From NCBI RefSeq assembly GCF_020297365.1, contig NZ_JAIXIG010000003.1, positions 75,823 to 139,822 of the forward strand: a DNA stretch of 64,000 bases, read 5' to 3'. Below, in pieces: positions 27,646-40,355 of the stretch. Within the stretch, counting starts at the first letter, position 1, and every line of letters starts with the position of its first letter. The stretch comes from Curtobacterium oceanosedimentum. Lineage in GTDB: Bacteria > Actinomycetota > Actinomycetes > Actinomycetales > Microbacteriaceae. The notes under the pieces were generated by a model. That model saw only the letters and a list, made by a program, of their open reading frames with translations, was not told the DNA's origin and did not search any database. A program made the position numbers and the translations under genes.

Positions 27646-28836
27646 ATGACCGCGACCACTCCTCCCACTCCTACCAGCCCGCGCGCCTGGACGATGCTGG
27701 CCCTCGGCGTCGGTGCCCAGGCCGCGGGCACGCTCGTGGTGACCGCTCCCGCCCTGCTCATCCCCTCCCTGCACGCGGACGGGACCCCGCTGCCCGTGGC
27801 CGGCCTGCTCGCCGCCGCGCCCACCTTCGGCATGGTGCTGACGCTCATCGCGTGGGGTGCGATCACCGACCGCATCGGCGAACGTGTCGTCATCGCCGGT
27901 GGGCTCGCCCTCACCACGATCGCGGCCGTCGGGGCGTGGGCGGCGGCGGGCGACCCGGTCCTGCTCGGCCTCGCGTTCCTGGCCGGGGGCATGACGAGTG
28001 CATCGACCAACGCGGCGAGCGGGCGGGTCGTGGTCGGCTGGTTCCCGAAGGAGCGGCGCGGCCTGGCGATGGGGATCCGGCAGATGTCCCAGCCCCTCGG
28101 CGTGACGCTCGCCGCCCTCACGGTCCCGCAGCTCGCCGAGGCGTCGAGCATCCGGGCCGCCCTGGTGCTGCCGGTCGTCCTGTGCGCGGTGCTCGCCGCC
28201 TGCTGTGCGGTCGGGATCACGGACCCGCCGCGTCCGGCCTGTGCCGCCGTGGCGACGGTGCCGGCCAACCCCTACCGATCCGACGGCTTCCTGTGGCGGG
28301 TGCACGCCGTGTCGGTCCTGCTCGTGGTGCCACAGTTCACGCTGTCGACCTACGGCCTCGTCTGGCTCGTGGGCCTCGGCTGGTCGACGCCAGCGGCCGG
28401 GCTGCTCGTCGGCGCCTCGCAGTTCGTCGGGGCCGTCGGCCGGATCCTCGTGGGCGTCTGGAGCGACCGGGTCGGGTCGCGGGTCGGGCCGCTGCGGGTC
28501 GTCGCGGTCGGTGCCGCCGCCGTGATGGGGCTGCTCGCGCTCGTCGACGTCACGCACCTGGCAGCCGGAGCCGTGTTCCTGGTCATCGCGACGAGCGTCA
28601 CGGTCGCCGACAACGGCCTGGCCTACACGTCCGTCGCCGAGGCGGCAGGGCCGTACTGGTCCGGCAGGGCTCTCGGCGCGCAGAACACCGGTCAGTTCAT
28701 CGCGGCGAGCGCCGTCGGCCCCGGTGTCGGTGCGTTGGTCACGACGGTCGGCTTCGCGGCGTCGTTCGGCATCGTCGCCGTCCTGCCGCTGCTGGCACTG
28801 CCCCTGGTCCCCCGCGTCGACCGCTCGTCCGACTGA
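27646..28836 (+). CDS. MFS transporter
   Basis: It has 396 residues and twelve predicted helices. The loop 2-3 motif is present as WGAITDRIGERVVIAGG. It is probably an importer of a small anion or organic acid, since FCD regulators often sense such compounds, but the substrate is unknown. The start is ATG 27646. A two-codon ORF, ATG GCA TGA (27641-27649), overlaps this start. Confidence 0.9.
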   Translation: MTATTPPTPTSPRAWTMLALGVGAQAAGTLVVTAPALLIPSLHADGTPLPVAGLLAAAPTFGMVLTLIAWGAITDRIGERVVIAGGLALTTIAAVGAWAAAGDPVLLGLAFLAGGMTSASTNAASGRVVVGWFPKERRGLAMGIRQMSQPLGVTLAALTVPQLAEASSIRAALVLPVVLCAVLAACCAVGITDPPRPACAAVATVPANPYRSDGFLWRVHAVSVLLVVPQFTLSTYGLVWLVGLGWSTPAAGLLVGASQFVGAVGRILVGVWSDRVGSRVGPLRVVAVGAAAVMGLLALVDVTHLAAGAVFLVIATSVTVADNGLAYTSVAEAAGPYWSGRALGAQNTGQFIAASAVGPGVGALVTTVGFAASFGIVAVLPLLALPLVPRVDRSSD

Positions 28837-28855
28837 CGGGCGGCACCGGCGGAGC

Positions 28856-28903
28856 GACGGACGGGAGGCCCGAGGCGGGGTCGCCACGGGCCTCCCGTCC
28901 GTC
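28856..28903. terminator. Bidirectional palindromic terminator, GGACGGGAGGC family
   Basis: GACGGACGGGAGGCCC (28856-28871) pairs perfectly with 28888-28903. It separates the convergent MFS and eRF1-like genes. Confidence 0.75.
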
Positions 28904-28935
28904 ACCGGCTCAGCACAGCGACGGCGTCCGGAGCC

Positions 28936-30090
28936 TCACGCGGGGACGGTCGGCCCGACCGGCCAGCGGAGCAGGGCGGCGGCCGGTGCGCCACCGGGCA
29001 GGGACGCCGCGTTCACGAGCACGAGGTCGGCGTCGGTCAGCACCGCGGCCCGCACGAGCGCGCACACCGCCGGCACCGCACCGATCACCGGGGTGCCCGC
29101 GGCCTGCTCGGGCGCGGTCGCCACCCACGGCGCACCCGCCAGGGCGAGCAGCGTGCGGTCCCCGACCGCCTGCGCGTCCACCGCCACCGTCGCGCCCTGG
29201 GCTTGCTGCAGGGCCTCGACCACGGACCCGATCCCGGTCACGACCTGGTTGTCGCCGCGGCCGGTGTGCGTGCGGAGCAGGTCCTCGAGGTCGTGCCGAT
29301 GCGTCGCGACGACCCGGGCGAGCGCGGTCTCGACGTGCTCCACGAACGCCTGCTTCGACGCGGTGTCTGCCCGCGGGTCGCCGGGGAAGACCGAGACGAG
29401 CGCCTTCGCCTCGTTCGACAGCGACTTCACCAGGAGCTCACGGGCCGTGACGTCGCCGGCCACCACCACGAGCCCGGGCCGCAGGTCGCGGACGGCTGCG
29501 TCGAGGGCGCTCGCGACCTCGGACTGGTTCTGCTTCCAGATCTCCTCGGTGTGCTGCTGCCAGTGCGGCTGCTTCCAGCCGGTGCCGGCCTTGGCGTAGT
29601 GCAACGTGTCGTTGCGCCCCTCGACCTGCTGCTCGACGGCGACCGCGGCGTGTCCCAGACGGTAGGCGCGGAACGCCCCGCCCTCCTTGCCGGCGTGCAC
29701 GACCAGGAACGGCAGGTCGACCGGGCGGTGGGCGACGAGCGGCACCAGGTCCGGCACGGCACCGACCCCCACGGACTCCGGTCCGTGCAGGTGCCCGGGC
29801 AGGACCTCGCTCAGCACCACGACGTCGTCGTGCACCAGGACGTAGCGCGCGACCGGCGACGGGACGCCCGGCTCCTGCTCGAACTCGGCGGCGACCAGGT
29901 CGACGACCGCGTCGGACGCGCCCTGCGCACGGAGGGTCTCCTCGATCCCGCGCAGTCGGAGTGCCGCCTGCCGTCGCGGGTCCTCGACGTTGCCGGAGAC
30001 GTCGCCGTAGGCCCAGGCCCAGGTGCCTCCGCCCTCCAGTCGCTCCCCCAGGATCCGGTGCAGTTCGCTCGTCGCGTTGGTCGACGTCAT
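28936..30090 (-). CDS. Bacterial eRF1-like protein (baeRF, Rv2629-like)
   Basis: It has 384 residues and resembles the bacterial archaeo-eukaryotic release-factor family 2, which includes Mycobacterium Rv2629. It shows the family's middle-domain region (AGDVTARELLVKSL, then FPGDPRADTASKQ) and a C-terminal L7Ae/eRF1-like segment (GTPVIGAVPAVCALVRAAVL). The family is linked to ribosome rescue or hibernation, mostly without direct proof. It is monocistronic and diverges from the lactose operon. The family call comes from memory of these patterns. Confidence 0.75.
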   Translation of the reverse strand: MTSTNATSELHRILGERLEGGGTWAWAYGDVSGNVEDPRRQAALRLRGIEETLRAQGASDAVVDLVAAEFEQEPGVPSPVARYVLVHDDVVVLSEVLPGHLHGPESVGVGAVPDLVPLVAHRPVDLPFLVVHAGKEGGAFRAYRLGHAAVAVEQQVEGRNDTLHYAKAGTGWKQPHWQQHTEEIWKQNQSEVASALDAAVRDLRPGLVVVAGDVTARELLVKSLSNEAKALVSVFPGDPRADTASKQAFVEHVETALARVVATHRHDLEDLLRTHTGRGDNQVVTGIGSVVEALQQAQGATVAVDAQAVGDRTLLALAGAPWVATAPEQAAGTPVIGAVPAVCALVRAAVLTDADLVLVNAASLPGGAPAAALLRWPVGPTVPA

Positions 30091-30241
30091 GGCAGCTCCT
30101 CTCGGACGGGCCGGAGCCGACGAGCCCCGGCGCTCTCACGTGCGACCACACTCCACCCGCCCGACCGGGGCCGTCCACAGTCGCCAGCGAACACCCAGGC
30201 GGAGGGTTCCCGGCGACCCCACAGCAACGAGACGGTCACGA

Positions 30242-30269
30242 AACCACACCGTCGTTCGGTTCTGTGGTT
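30242..30269. promoter_or_regulatory. Possible operator of the lactose operon
   Basis: AACCACA (30242-30248) and TGTGGTT (30263-30269) form an inverted repeat with a 14-bp gap, 42 bp before the binding-protein gene. No regulator gene is adjacent. The other bases of the 220-bp gap (30091-30310) show nothing clear. Confidence 0.35.
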
Positions 30270-30310
30270 GGGTGTGGGCAACCCCGATCAACGGCGAACG
30301 GAGTGCGGCA

Positions 30311-31669
30311 ATGGCGCCACGACCACGACCCATCACGAGACGACACCTGTTGGGCTTCGGCCTCGGCACGGCGGCGGCGGGACTCCTCGCCGGCTGCGCC
30401 GTCCCGGGCTCGACCAACGTCAACAAGGCGGCCCTGGTGCCCGCCGCGGCCTCGGGCGAGACCGTCCAACTCACCTACTGGGCCTGGTTGAAGGACCTGC
30501 AGAAGGTGTGCGACGTCTGGAACGAGACGCACCCGGACATCCAGGTCACCGCGAACTGGATCCCCGGCGGCAACAGCGGCGGTTACCAGAAGATGTACTC
30601 CGCGCTCGCAGCCGGCGGCGGCCCGGACATCGGGCAGGTCGAGCTCCGGCAGATCCCCGAGTTCATGCTCGCGAACGGCCTGGTCGACCTGGCCCGGTAC
30701 GGCGCGAAGGACTTCGAGTCGAAGTACGACGAGGCCGCGTGGGCCCAGGTGTCGTTCGTCGACGGCATCTACGGCATCCCGCAGGACACCGGCCCGATGG
30801 GCTTCTACTACCAGACGGCGATCCTGGAGCAGGCCGGCGGCGAACCACCGACGACGTGGGACGAGTGGCGCGACCTGGCCGAGAAGGTCCGCGGCACCGG
30901 CAAGCAGAACTACCTCGAGGTGTTCCCGGTGGCCGACGCGTCGCCCTTCGCCGCGTACGCGCAGCAGGCGGGGGCGCGGTGGTTCAAGATCGACGGCGAC
31001 CAGTGGGTCGTCGACATGACCGATGACAAGACGATGATGGTCGCCGACTTCTTCGACGGCGTCATCGACGAGAAGTTGGTCGACACGAGCGCCGGCGCGT
31101 ACTCGCCCGGGTGGTACGCCGCGGCGGCCAGCGGCAGGATCGCGGCCGTCACGAGCGCGAGCTGGGGTGACGCCCTGATCCAGTCGGTGCAGGGCGGCGA
31201 GGGCAAGTGGAAGGTCGCCCCGATGCAGAAGTGGGGCGCCGACGGGTTCGGTTCGAGCGCGATCGGCGGTTCGACCGCTGCCGTGCTGGCGAACGCGAAG
31301 CACCCGAAGGAGGCGCTCGAGTTCATCACGTGGATGACCACGTCGAAGGAGGGCATCGACGCGATGATCAAGTACTGCGGCATCGGCTGGTCGCCGGCGG
31401 TCGACTACATCGGCGCCGCCCGCCAGCAGCCGTCCGAGTGGTTCTCCGGGCAGAACTACAACGAAGAGGTGTTCGTCCCCGCGGCGCAGGCGCAGAACGT
31501 CGAGTGGTCGTGGTCCCCCGTGACCCAGTCGGCGTTCACGAGCCTGCAGAACCAGTTCCGCCGCAAGCTCACCTCCGGCCTCAAGCTCAGCGACGCCGTG
31601 GAGCTCGCCCAGCGGGAGATCGTCCAGTCCTTCAAGGACAAGGGCCTCAGCGTCAGGACGGCACGATGA
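30311..31669 (+). CDS. Extracellular sugar-binding lipoprotein (family 1)
   Basis: It captures a sugar for the CUT1 importer encoded next. It has 452 residues. The N-terminus RPITRRHLLGFGLG is a twin-arginine-type signal, and the lipobox is LLAGC. The body shows family 1 features (LTYWAW, GGGPDIGQVELRQIPEF, SVQGGEGKWKVAPMQKWG). It begins the operon with two permeases and a beta-galactosidase, so lactose or another beta-galactoside is the likely ligand. Confidence 0.92.
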   Translation: MAPRPRPITRRHLLGFGLGTAAAGLLAGCAVPGSTNVNKAALVPAAASGETVQLTYWAWLKDLQKVCDVWNETHPDIQVTANWIPGGNSGGYQKMYSALAAGGGPDIGQVELRQIPEFMLANGLVDLARYGAKDFESKYDEAAWAQVSFVDGIYGIPQDTGPMGFYYQTAILEQAGGEPPTTWDEWRDLAEKVRGTGKQNYLEVFPVADASPFAAYAQQAGARWFKIDGDQWVVDMTDDKTMMVADFFDGVIDEKLVDTSAGAYSPGWYAAAASGRIAAVTSASWGDALIQSVQGGEGKWKVAPMQKWGADGFGSSAIGGSTAAVLANAKHPKEALEFITWMTTSKEGIDAMIKYCGIGWSPAVDYIGAARQQPSEWFSGQNYNEEVFVPAAQAQNVEWSWSPVTQSAFTSLQNQFRRKLTSGLKLSDAVELAQREIVQSFKDKGLSVRTAR

Positions 31670-32783
31670 CCCAGCAGACCACCACCAGGCAGTCCGCCGG
31701 TCGACCGGCCGCCGGCGCCCCCGCCTTCCGCACGAGCACGAAGGCCACGAGCGCCCAGAAGCGCGCCCCGTGGATCCTCCTCGCGCCGTTCCTGGCACTG
31801 TTCCTGCTGACGTTCGTCATCCCGATCATCAGCGCCCTGTTCCAGTCGTTCACGACCGTCGACCGCGAGGGACTGTTCGGCGAGGACGGTGTCGTCGGCC
31901 GGTTCGCCGGCTTCGACAACTACGTCATCGCCCTGCAGGACAGCGGCTTCGTCGCCTCGATCGGGCGGATGCTGCTCTTCGGCATCGTGCAGGTCCCGGT
32001 GATGATCATCGCCTGCACGATCCTGGCGCTGCTGCTCGAGTCGGCGAGCGCCCGGTGGCCGGGGTTCTTCCGCGCGATCTACTTCATGCCCTACGGCGTC
32101 CCCGGGGTCATCGCGACGATCCTCTGGTCGTTCCTGTACGTGCCGGGGCTTTCGCCGATCGTCGCGGGCCTGCAGTCGATCGGGTTGCAGCCGGACTTCC
32201 TCGGCGCGAACAGCGTGCTGTGGTCGATCGCGAACATCGTCACGTGGACCTACACCGGCTACAACATGCTCATCATCGTGGCGCAGCTGAAGTCGATCCC
32301 CGGCGAGGTCTACGAGGCCGCGAAGGTCGACGGCGCCAACGCGTTCCAGGTCGCCTGGCGCATCCAGATCCCGCTCATCGCCCCGGCCCTGGTGCTGACG
32401 ACCGTGTTCTCGATCATCGGCACGCTGCAGCTCTTCGCGGAGCCGCAGATCCTGTCGACCGTGGCCCCGGCCATCGACACCGAGTACACGCCGAACTACG
32501 CCGCCTACACGAACGCGTTCGCGTTCAACGAGTACGGCGTCGCGAGCGCGCAGGCCGTCATCATCGCCCTGGCCGCGTTCATCCTGTCGTTCGCGTTCCT
32601 CGCGTTGACGAACCGACCGCCGAAGGACGAACGCGACCGCCGCAAGCGGGCGAAGCGGGACGGTCTGGAGGCCCGCACCGCGCTCCAGACGCGCGCTGCG
32701 GCGGGCAGCACGGTCACCACCACGGCCGAGCCGGGCCTCCCGGCCAGGACCGGACTGCAGAACGGGACGAAGGGGACGGACGC

Positions 32784-32787
<4 letters not shown>
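31666..32787 (+). CDS. CUT1 sugar ABC permease (MalF-like)
   Basis: It has 373 residues with six core helices (WILLAPFLALFLLTFVIPI first). The EAA loop is EVYEAAKVDGANAFQVAWRI. The last 55 or so residues form a charged, Ala/Thr-rich cytoplasmic tail that is longer than usual. ATG 31666 overlaps the binding-protein stop (ATGA). Confidence 0.93.
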
Positions 32788-36706
<3,919 letters not shown>

Positions 36707-36750
36707 GCGCGGCTGCGCGCGGCGCGCGAGCTGCGCCCCGCTGCGGTCTT

Positions 36751-36774
36751 CGCGCCCCGTCTCTCCGGGGCGCG
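36751..36774. repeat. CGCGCCCCG hairpin repeat, copy 1
   Basis: CGCGCCCCG and CGGGGCGCG pair around a 6-nt loop. The reverse complement reads CGCGCCCCGGAGAGA plus the second arm and matches the copy at 44046-44081, loop included. It lies between the lacZ and DUF3151 stops and could end both transcripts. The rest of 36707-36824 is very G+C-rich spacer. Confidence 0.6.
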
Positions 36775-36824
36775 ACGACCGTGGCGGGGCGCGGGGCGGT
36801 TGCGCCGCGCCGGGCGCCCGCGCG

Positions 36825-37244
36825 CTACGCGCCCAGGGCCCGCAGCGCCTCGGGGTCGCTCGCGTTCAGGAACTCGGTCAGGCGCTCCGGCTCGCCGGGC
36901 TCGTCGATCGCCTCGGCCGCGCGGCGCAGGGCGAACAGCGCGCGCAGCACACCGCGGTTCGGCTCGTGCGACCACGGCACCGGACCGGCACCGCGCCACC
37001 CCGCCTTGCGCAGGGCGTCGAGCCCCCGGTGGTACCCGACCCTGGCGTACGCGTAGGACTCCAGGCTCGCGCCGCGCTCCCACGCCTCGTCGGCGAGCAG
37101 CGCCCACGCCAGGCTCGACGACGGGTGCGACACCACCACGCTGGCGACGGGGGCGTCCGCGGCGAGCGCGGCGGTCACCTCCGGTTCGGCGGGCAGCAGG
37201 GTCTCGGGGTTCGACGACGGGGTCGGCAACAGGTTCTCCGGCAT
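36825..37244 (-). CDS. DUF3151 family protein
   Basis: It has 139 residues and matches DUF3151, an actinobacterial family of unknown function, in HPSSSLAWALLADEAWE, YAYARVGYHRGLDALRKAGW and VPWSHEPNRGVLRALFALRR. There is no signal peptide or membrane helix. The family is widespread in actinobacteria, often beside housekeeping genes. ATG 37244 lies 6 nt after CAGGCT, so the mRNA may be leaderless. Confidence 0.85.
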   Translation of the reverse strand: MPENLLPTPSSNPETLLPAEPEVTAALAADAPVASVVVSHPSSSLAWALLADEAWERGASLESYAYARVGYHRGLDALRKAGWRGAGPVPWSHEPNRGVLRALFALRRAAEAIDEPGEPERLTEFLNASDPEALRALGA

Positions 37245-37263
37245 GCCCCCAGCCTGTCATCCC

Positions 37264-37292
37264 TTGCGGGTGCGTGCGTGCGGGATTACCGT
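37264..37292 (+). promoter_or_regulatory. Promoter of the ABC-F gene
   Basis: TTGCGG (37264-37269), a 17-bp spacer and TACCGT (37287-37292) predict transcription from about 37299, leaving a leader of about 220 nt before the ABC-F start. Confidence 0.5.
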
Positions 37293-37351
37293 GGGTGCCA
37301 CCTCGTCGTCATCGCGAGGCCCCCGGGGCGGGAGACCGACCGGCGGATCGG

Positions 37352-37435
37352 ATGGCGGTCACGGGGGTCCCCGACGGAAGCAGACGGATTGCTGTCGATC
37401 ACCGGTACCGCTCAGCCCACGCGCTGACACCGTGA
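37352..37435 (+). other. Possible 27-codon leader ORF (attenuator)
   Basis: ATG 37352 to TGA 37435 encodes 27 residues (MAVTGVPDGSRRIAV...). A G-rich stretch lies upstream. A leader peptide that senses stalled ribosomes would be typical of ABC-F resistance genes, but translation is unproven. Confidence 0.35.
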
Positions 37436-37478
37436 TCGCGCGCCCCGTCGGGCGCTCCTCGCCCGCTCGGGTGGGCTC

Positions 37479-37504
37479 GGTGTCGTGCGCCCAGCACCGA
37501 CACC
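37479..37504 (+). promoter_or_regulatory. Hairpin just before the ABC-F ribosome site
   Basis: GGTGTCGTGC pairs with GCACCGACACC with one bulge, ending directly before GGGGAG (37505-37510). It could be part of a translational or transcriptional attenuator. Confidence 0.4.
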
Positions 37505-37518
37505 GGGGAGACACCTCC

Positions 37519-39102
37519 ATGCCCACCAGTCCGTCCGTCGTCCTGCACGACGTCACCTTCGCCTGGCCCGACGGCACCGTCGCGCTCGACCACCTGTCCG
37601 CCGCCTTCGGGCGCGGTCGCACCGGCCTGGTCGGGAGGAACGGGGCCGGCAAATCCACGCTGGTCCGGCTCGCGACCGGCCGGCTCCACCCCACGTCGGG
37701 CACCATCTCGACGTCGGGTCCCGTCGACCACCTGCCACAGCGGCTGTCGCCGCCGTCGACCCCGGGCCAGGCCGCCACGGTGGCGGACCTGCTCGGCGTC
37801 CGCCCCACGCTCACCGCGCTGCGTGCCGTCCTCGCCGGCGACGCCGACCCCGCGCAGCTCGACGCGGTCGGTGACGACTGGGACCTCGAGGAGCGTGCCG
37901 CCGCGGTGCTCGAACGCGTCGGACTCGACGGCAGCGACCTCGACCGGCCGCTGTCGACGCTGTCCGGCGGGCAGGGCGTGCTCGTCGCCGTCGCCGGGGT
38001 CCGGCTGCGCGGTCGGCCGATCGCGTTCCTGGACGAACCGACGAACAACCTGGACCGACGGGCCCGCGGGCTGCTCCTCGACGTCGTCGACGACTGGCGC
38101 GGGACGCTCGTGGTGGTGAGTCACGACCGTGAGCTGCTCGAGCACGTCGACGAGACCGTGGAGCTCCGCGCCGGTTCGATGACCGTGTTCGGTGGCACGT
38201 TCAGTGCGTTCCAGGACCACCTGGCCGTGCAGCAGGCCGCCGTCGAACGCGAGGTGCGGGTCGCCGAGCAGCGGCACCGTGCCGAGAAGCGGCAGCGCAT
38301 CGAGGCGGAGACGAAGATCGCCCGCCGCGCGAAGGCCGGTGCCGAGGCGGGCCGGTCGATGCCGAAGATCCTGGCCAACGAACAGCGGAAGAAAGCGCAG
38401 GAGACCGCCGGACGCCTCCGGGTCGCGCACGGTTCCGCCGAGCAGCAGGCACTCGCGACCGTGCGCGCGGCCGAGCTCCGTCTGCGCGACGACGAGTCGA
38501 TCCACGTCGCCCTGCCCGACCCCGAGGTGCCGGCATCGCGCCGCATCGCCACCATCACCCTGCGCGGACGCGGGACGATCGTGCAGGGGCCGGAGCGGAT
38601 CGCGGTCACCGGGGACAACGGCGTCGGGAAGTCCACCCTGCTCGAGCAGCTCGTCGGCGACCCCGCGGCCCGTGCGCACCCGCTGCCGGACACCACCGCC
38701 GTCGCGCACGTCGACCGGATCGCGTACCTGCCGCAGCAGAAGGACACCCTCGACGACACCGCGACCGTGCTCGACAACGTGCGCCGGGACGCCCCGCACG
38801 TCCCCGTCGCCGAGGTGCGGAACCGACTCGCGAGGTTCCTGGTGCGTGGCGACACCGTCGACCGGCGGGCCGGAGATCTGTCCGGTGGGGAGCGGTTCCG
38901 CGTGGCGCTCGCGACCCTGGTGCTCGCCGACCCGCCACCGCAGCTGCTCGTGCTCGACGAACCGACGAACGACCTCGACCTGACGAGCGTCGACCAGCTC
39001 GTCGACGCGCTGCGGGCCTACCGCGGAGCGCTCATCGTGGTCAGCCACGACGAGACGTTCCTGGACCGGCTCGACCTCGACGAGCGGATCGAGCTTCGGT
39101 AG
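37519..39102 (+). CDS. ABC-F family ATPase
   Basis: ABC-F proteins act on the ribosome, some protecting it from antibiotics. This one has 527 residues with two ATPase domains and no membrane segments. Walker A motifs are [10 protein letters not shown] and GDNGVGKSTL; signatures are LSGGQGVLVA and LSGGERFRVAL; Walker B motifs are IAFLDEPTNNLD and LLVLDEPTNDLD. The linker (about 215-320) is a charged helical hairpin (EVRVAEQRHRAEKRQRIEAE). The first signature LSGGQG is unusual, where LSGGxR is expected. The long leader suggests induced expression. Confidence 0.9.
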   Translation: MPTSPSVVLHDVTFAWPDGTVALDHLSAAFGRGRTGLVGRNGAGKSTLVRLATGRLHPTSGTISTSGPVDHLPQRLSPPSTPGQAATVADLLGVRPTLTALRAVLAGDADPAQLDAVGDDWDLEERAAAVLERVGLDGSDLDRPLSTLSGGQGVLVAVAGVRLRGRPIAFLDEPTNNLDRRARGLLLDVVDDWRGTLVVVSHDRELLEHVDETVELRAGSMTVFGGTFSAFQDHLAVQQAAVEREVRVAEQRHRAEKRQRIEAETKIARRAKAGAEAGRSMPKILANEQRKKAQETAGRLRVAHGSAEQQALATVRAAELRLRDDESIHVALPDPEVPASRRIATITLRGRGTIVQGPERIAVTGDNGVGKSTLLEQLVGDPAARAHPLPDTTAVAHVDRIAYLPQQKDTLDDTATVLDNVRRDAPHVPVAEVRNRLARFLVRGDTVDRRAGDLSGGERFRVALATLVLADPPPQLLVLDEPTNDLDLTSVDQLVDALRAYRGALIVVSHDETFLDRLDLDERIELR

Positions 39103-39121
39103 CCCGACGGCGGCGAGGTCC

Positions 39122-39817
39122 TCAGCGCCGTCGGGTCGGTCGGATCGCGAGCGACTCGACGGTGCCGCGCTCCGGCAGGTCGACGACGGTGCGGACCGCG
39201 GCGGCCACGTCCTCCGGCGCCAGGTAGTAGTCGGTGTCGTAGGACTCCCCGAGCTTCGCCACGAGCTGCCGCTGCATGTCCGAGTCGGTGCGGCCCGGGT
39301 GCACGCTCGACACCCGGACGCCGTCCGCCCGTTCCTCTTCGCGCAGGGCGTCGGCGAAGGCCCGCAGCGCGAACTTCGACGCGGCGTACACGCCACCGCC
39401 GGGGCCGGAGTGGAAGCCGGAGCCGCTGTTGATCGGCACGACGATGCCCCGGGCCGCCCGGAGCGCCGGCAGCGCCACCCGGGTGAGCTCGGCGACCGCG
39501 AACACGTTCGTCGCGAAGACCTGCTCCCACACGGCGCGCGGGGTCTCGGCGACGGTCGTCCCCTGCTCGACGCCGGCGGAGTGCACGAGCACGTCGAGCC
39601 GCTCCGGCAGCGGCGGGAGGTCACCCGCACCGAGGTCGCCGACGAAGGGCGCCGCGCTCGGCAGCTCCGCGACCAGGGCGTCCACGGCGCTGGCGGAGCG
39701 CCCGCCCACGAGCACGTGGTGGGTGCGGCCGAGGTCGGCGGCGATCGCGCGGCCGATGCCGCGGGTGGCTCCGGTCACCAGGGCGACCGGACGGTTCTGG
39801 AGCGGTTCTGTCGTCAC
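39122..39817 (-). CDS. Short-chain dehydrogenase/reductase
   Basis: It is an NAD(P)-dependent oxidoreductase of 231 residues. The cofactor motif is TGATRGIG at residues 15-22, the active-site YxxxK is YAASK, and the Ser is in NSGSG. The substrate is not evident. GTG 39817 stands 7 nt after TAGGCT (39825-39830, minus), without a ribosome site. It converges on the ABC-F gene with a 19-bp gap. Confidence 0.9.
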   Translation of the reverse strand: MTTEPLQNRPVALVTGATRGIGRAIAADLGRTHHVLVGGRSASAVDALVAELPSAAPFVGDLGAGDLPPLPERLDVLVHSAGVEQGTTVAETPRAVWEQVFATNVFAVAELTRVALPALRAARGIVVPINSGSGFHSGPGGGVYAASKFALRAFADALREEERADGVRVSSVHPGRTDSDMQRQLVAKLGESYDTDYYLAPEDVAAAVRTVVDLPERGTVESLAIRPTRRR

Positions 39818-39827
39818 GCGGGCCAGC

Positions 39828-40319
39828 CTACGGAAGCCGGGCCGGGCCTCCTGAGCGGTTGCGACGCCTGTGGACGACCGTCAGCGCGACGGCGGCGGTG
39901 ACCACCAGTCCCCCGAGCGCCGCGATGCCCCACGGCGACCCGGCCAGCGCCGCGACCACGGCCCAGAACACCGCCAGGCCGACGGTCGCGTACAGGAGCG
40001 CCCACGCGACGCAGCCCGGCACCATGGCGACCGTGTACCGCCACCAGGCGATCCGGGCCAGACCCGCCGCGGCGTTCATCACCGTCTGCAGGCCGACCAC
40101 GACGAAGCTCACCGTGACGACCGGGAGTCCCCAGCGCTCGAGCAACGCCGAGCCTCGACGGACGGCGGGCGACCGCAGCCACCCGCCCCACCGCGATCTC
40201 GAGGCGCCCGTGACCGCGAGCCGTGCGACCCAGTACGTCGCCTGTGCACGGCAGAACACGATCGCGAAGAGTGCGAGGACGAGCCACCGGAACGGGAGCC
40301 CCTCGAGGAAGGACGGCAC
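39828..40319 (-). CDS. DedA-like (VTT domain) membrane protein
   Basis: It has 163 residues and four to five hydrophobic segments. The pattern ARLAVTGASRSRW, ERWGLPVVTVSFVVVG and ARIAWWRYTVAMVPGCVAW resembles the core of DedA/VTT proteins, which move undecaprenyl phosphate or lipids in the membrane. It is shorter than typical DedA (about 200 residues). GTG 40319 lies 6 nt after TACGGT (40326-40331, minus), a leaderless pattern. It lies 10 bp upstream of the SDR promoter region. Confidence 0.75.
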   Translation of the reverse strand: MPSFLEGLPFRWLVLALFAIVFCRAQATYWVARLAVTGASRSRWGGWLRSPAVRRGSALLERWGLPVVTVSFVVVGLQTVMNAAAGLARIAWWRYTVAMVPGCVAWALLYATVGLAVFWAVVAALAGSPWGIAALGGLVVTAAVALTVVHRRRNRSGGPARLP

Positions 40320-40355
40320 GGCGGAACCGTAACGCCCCCGCCCGGGAGGGCCCCG

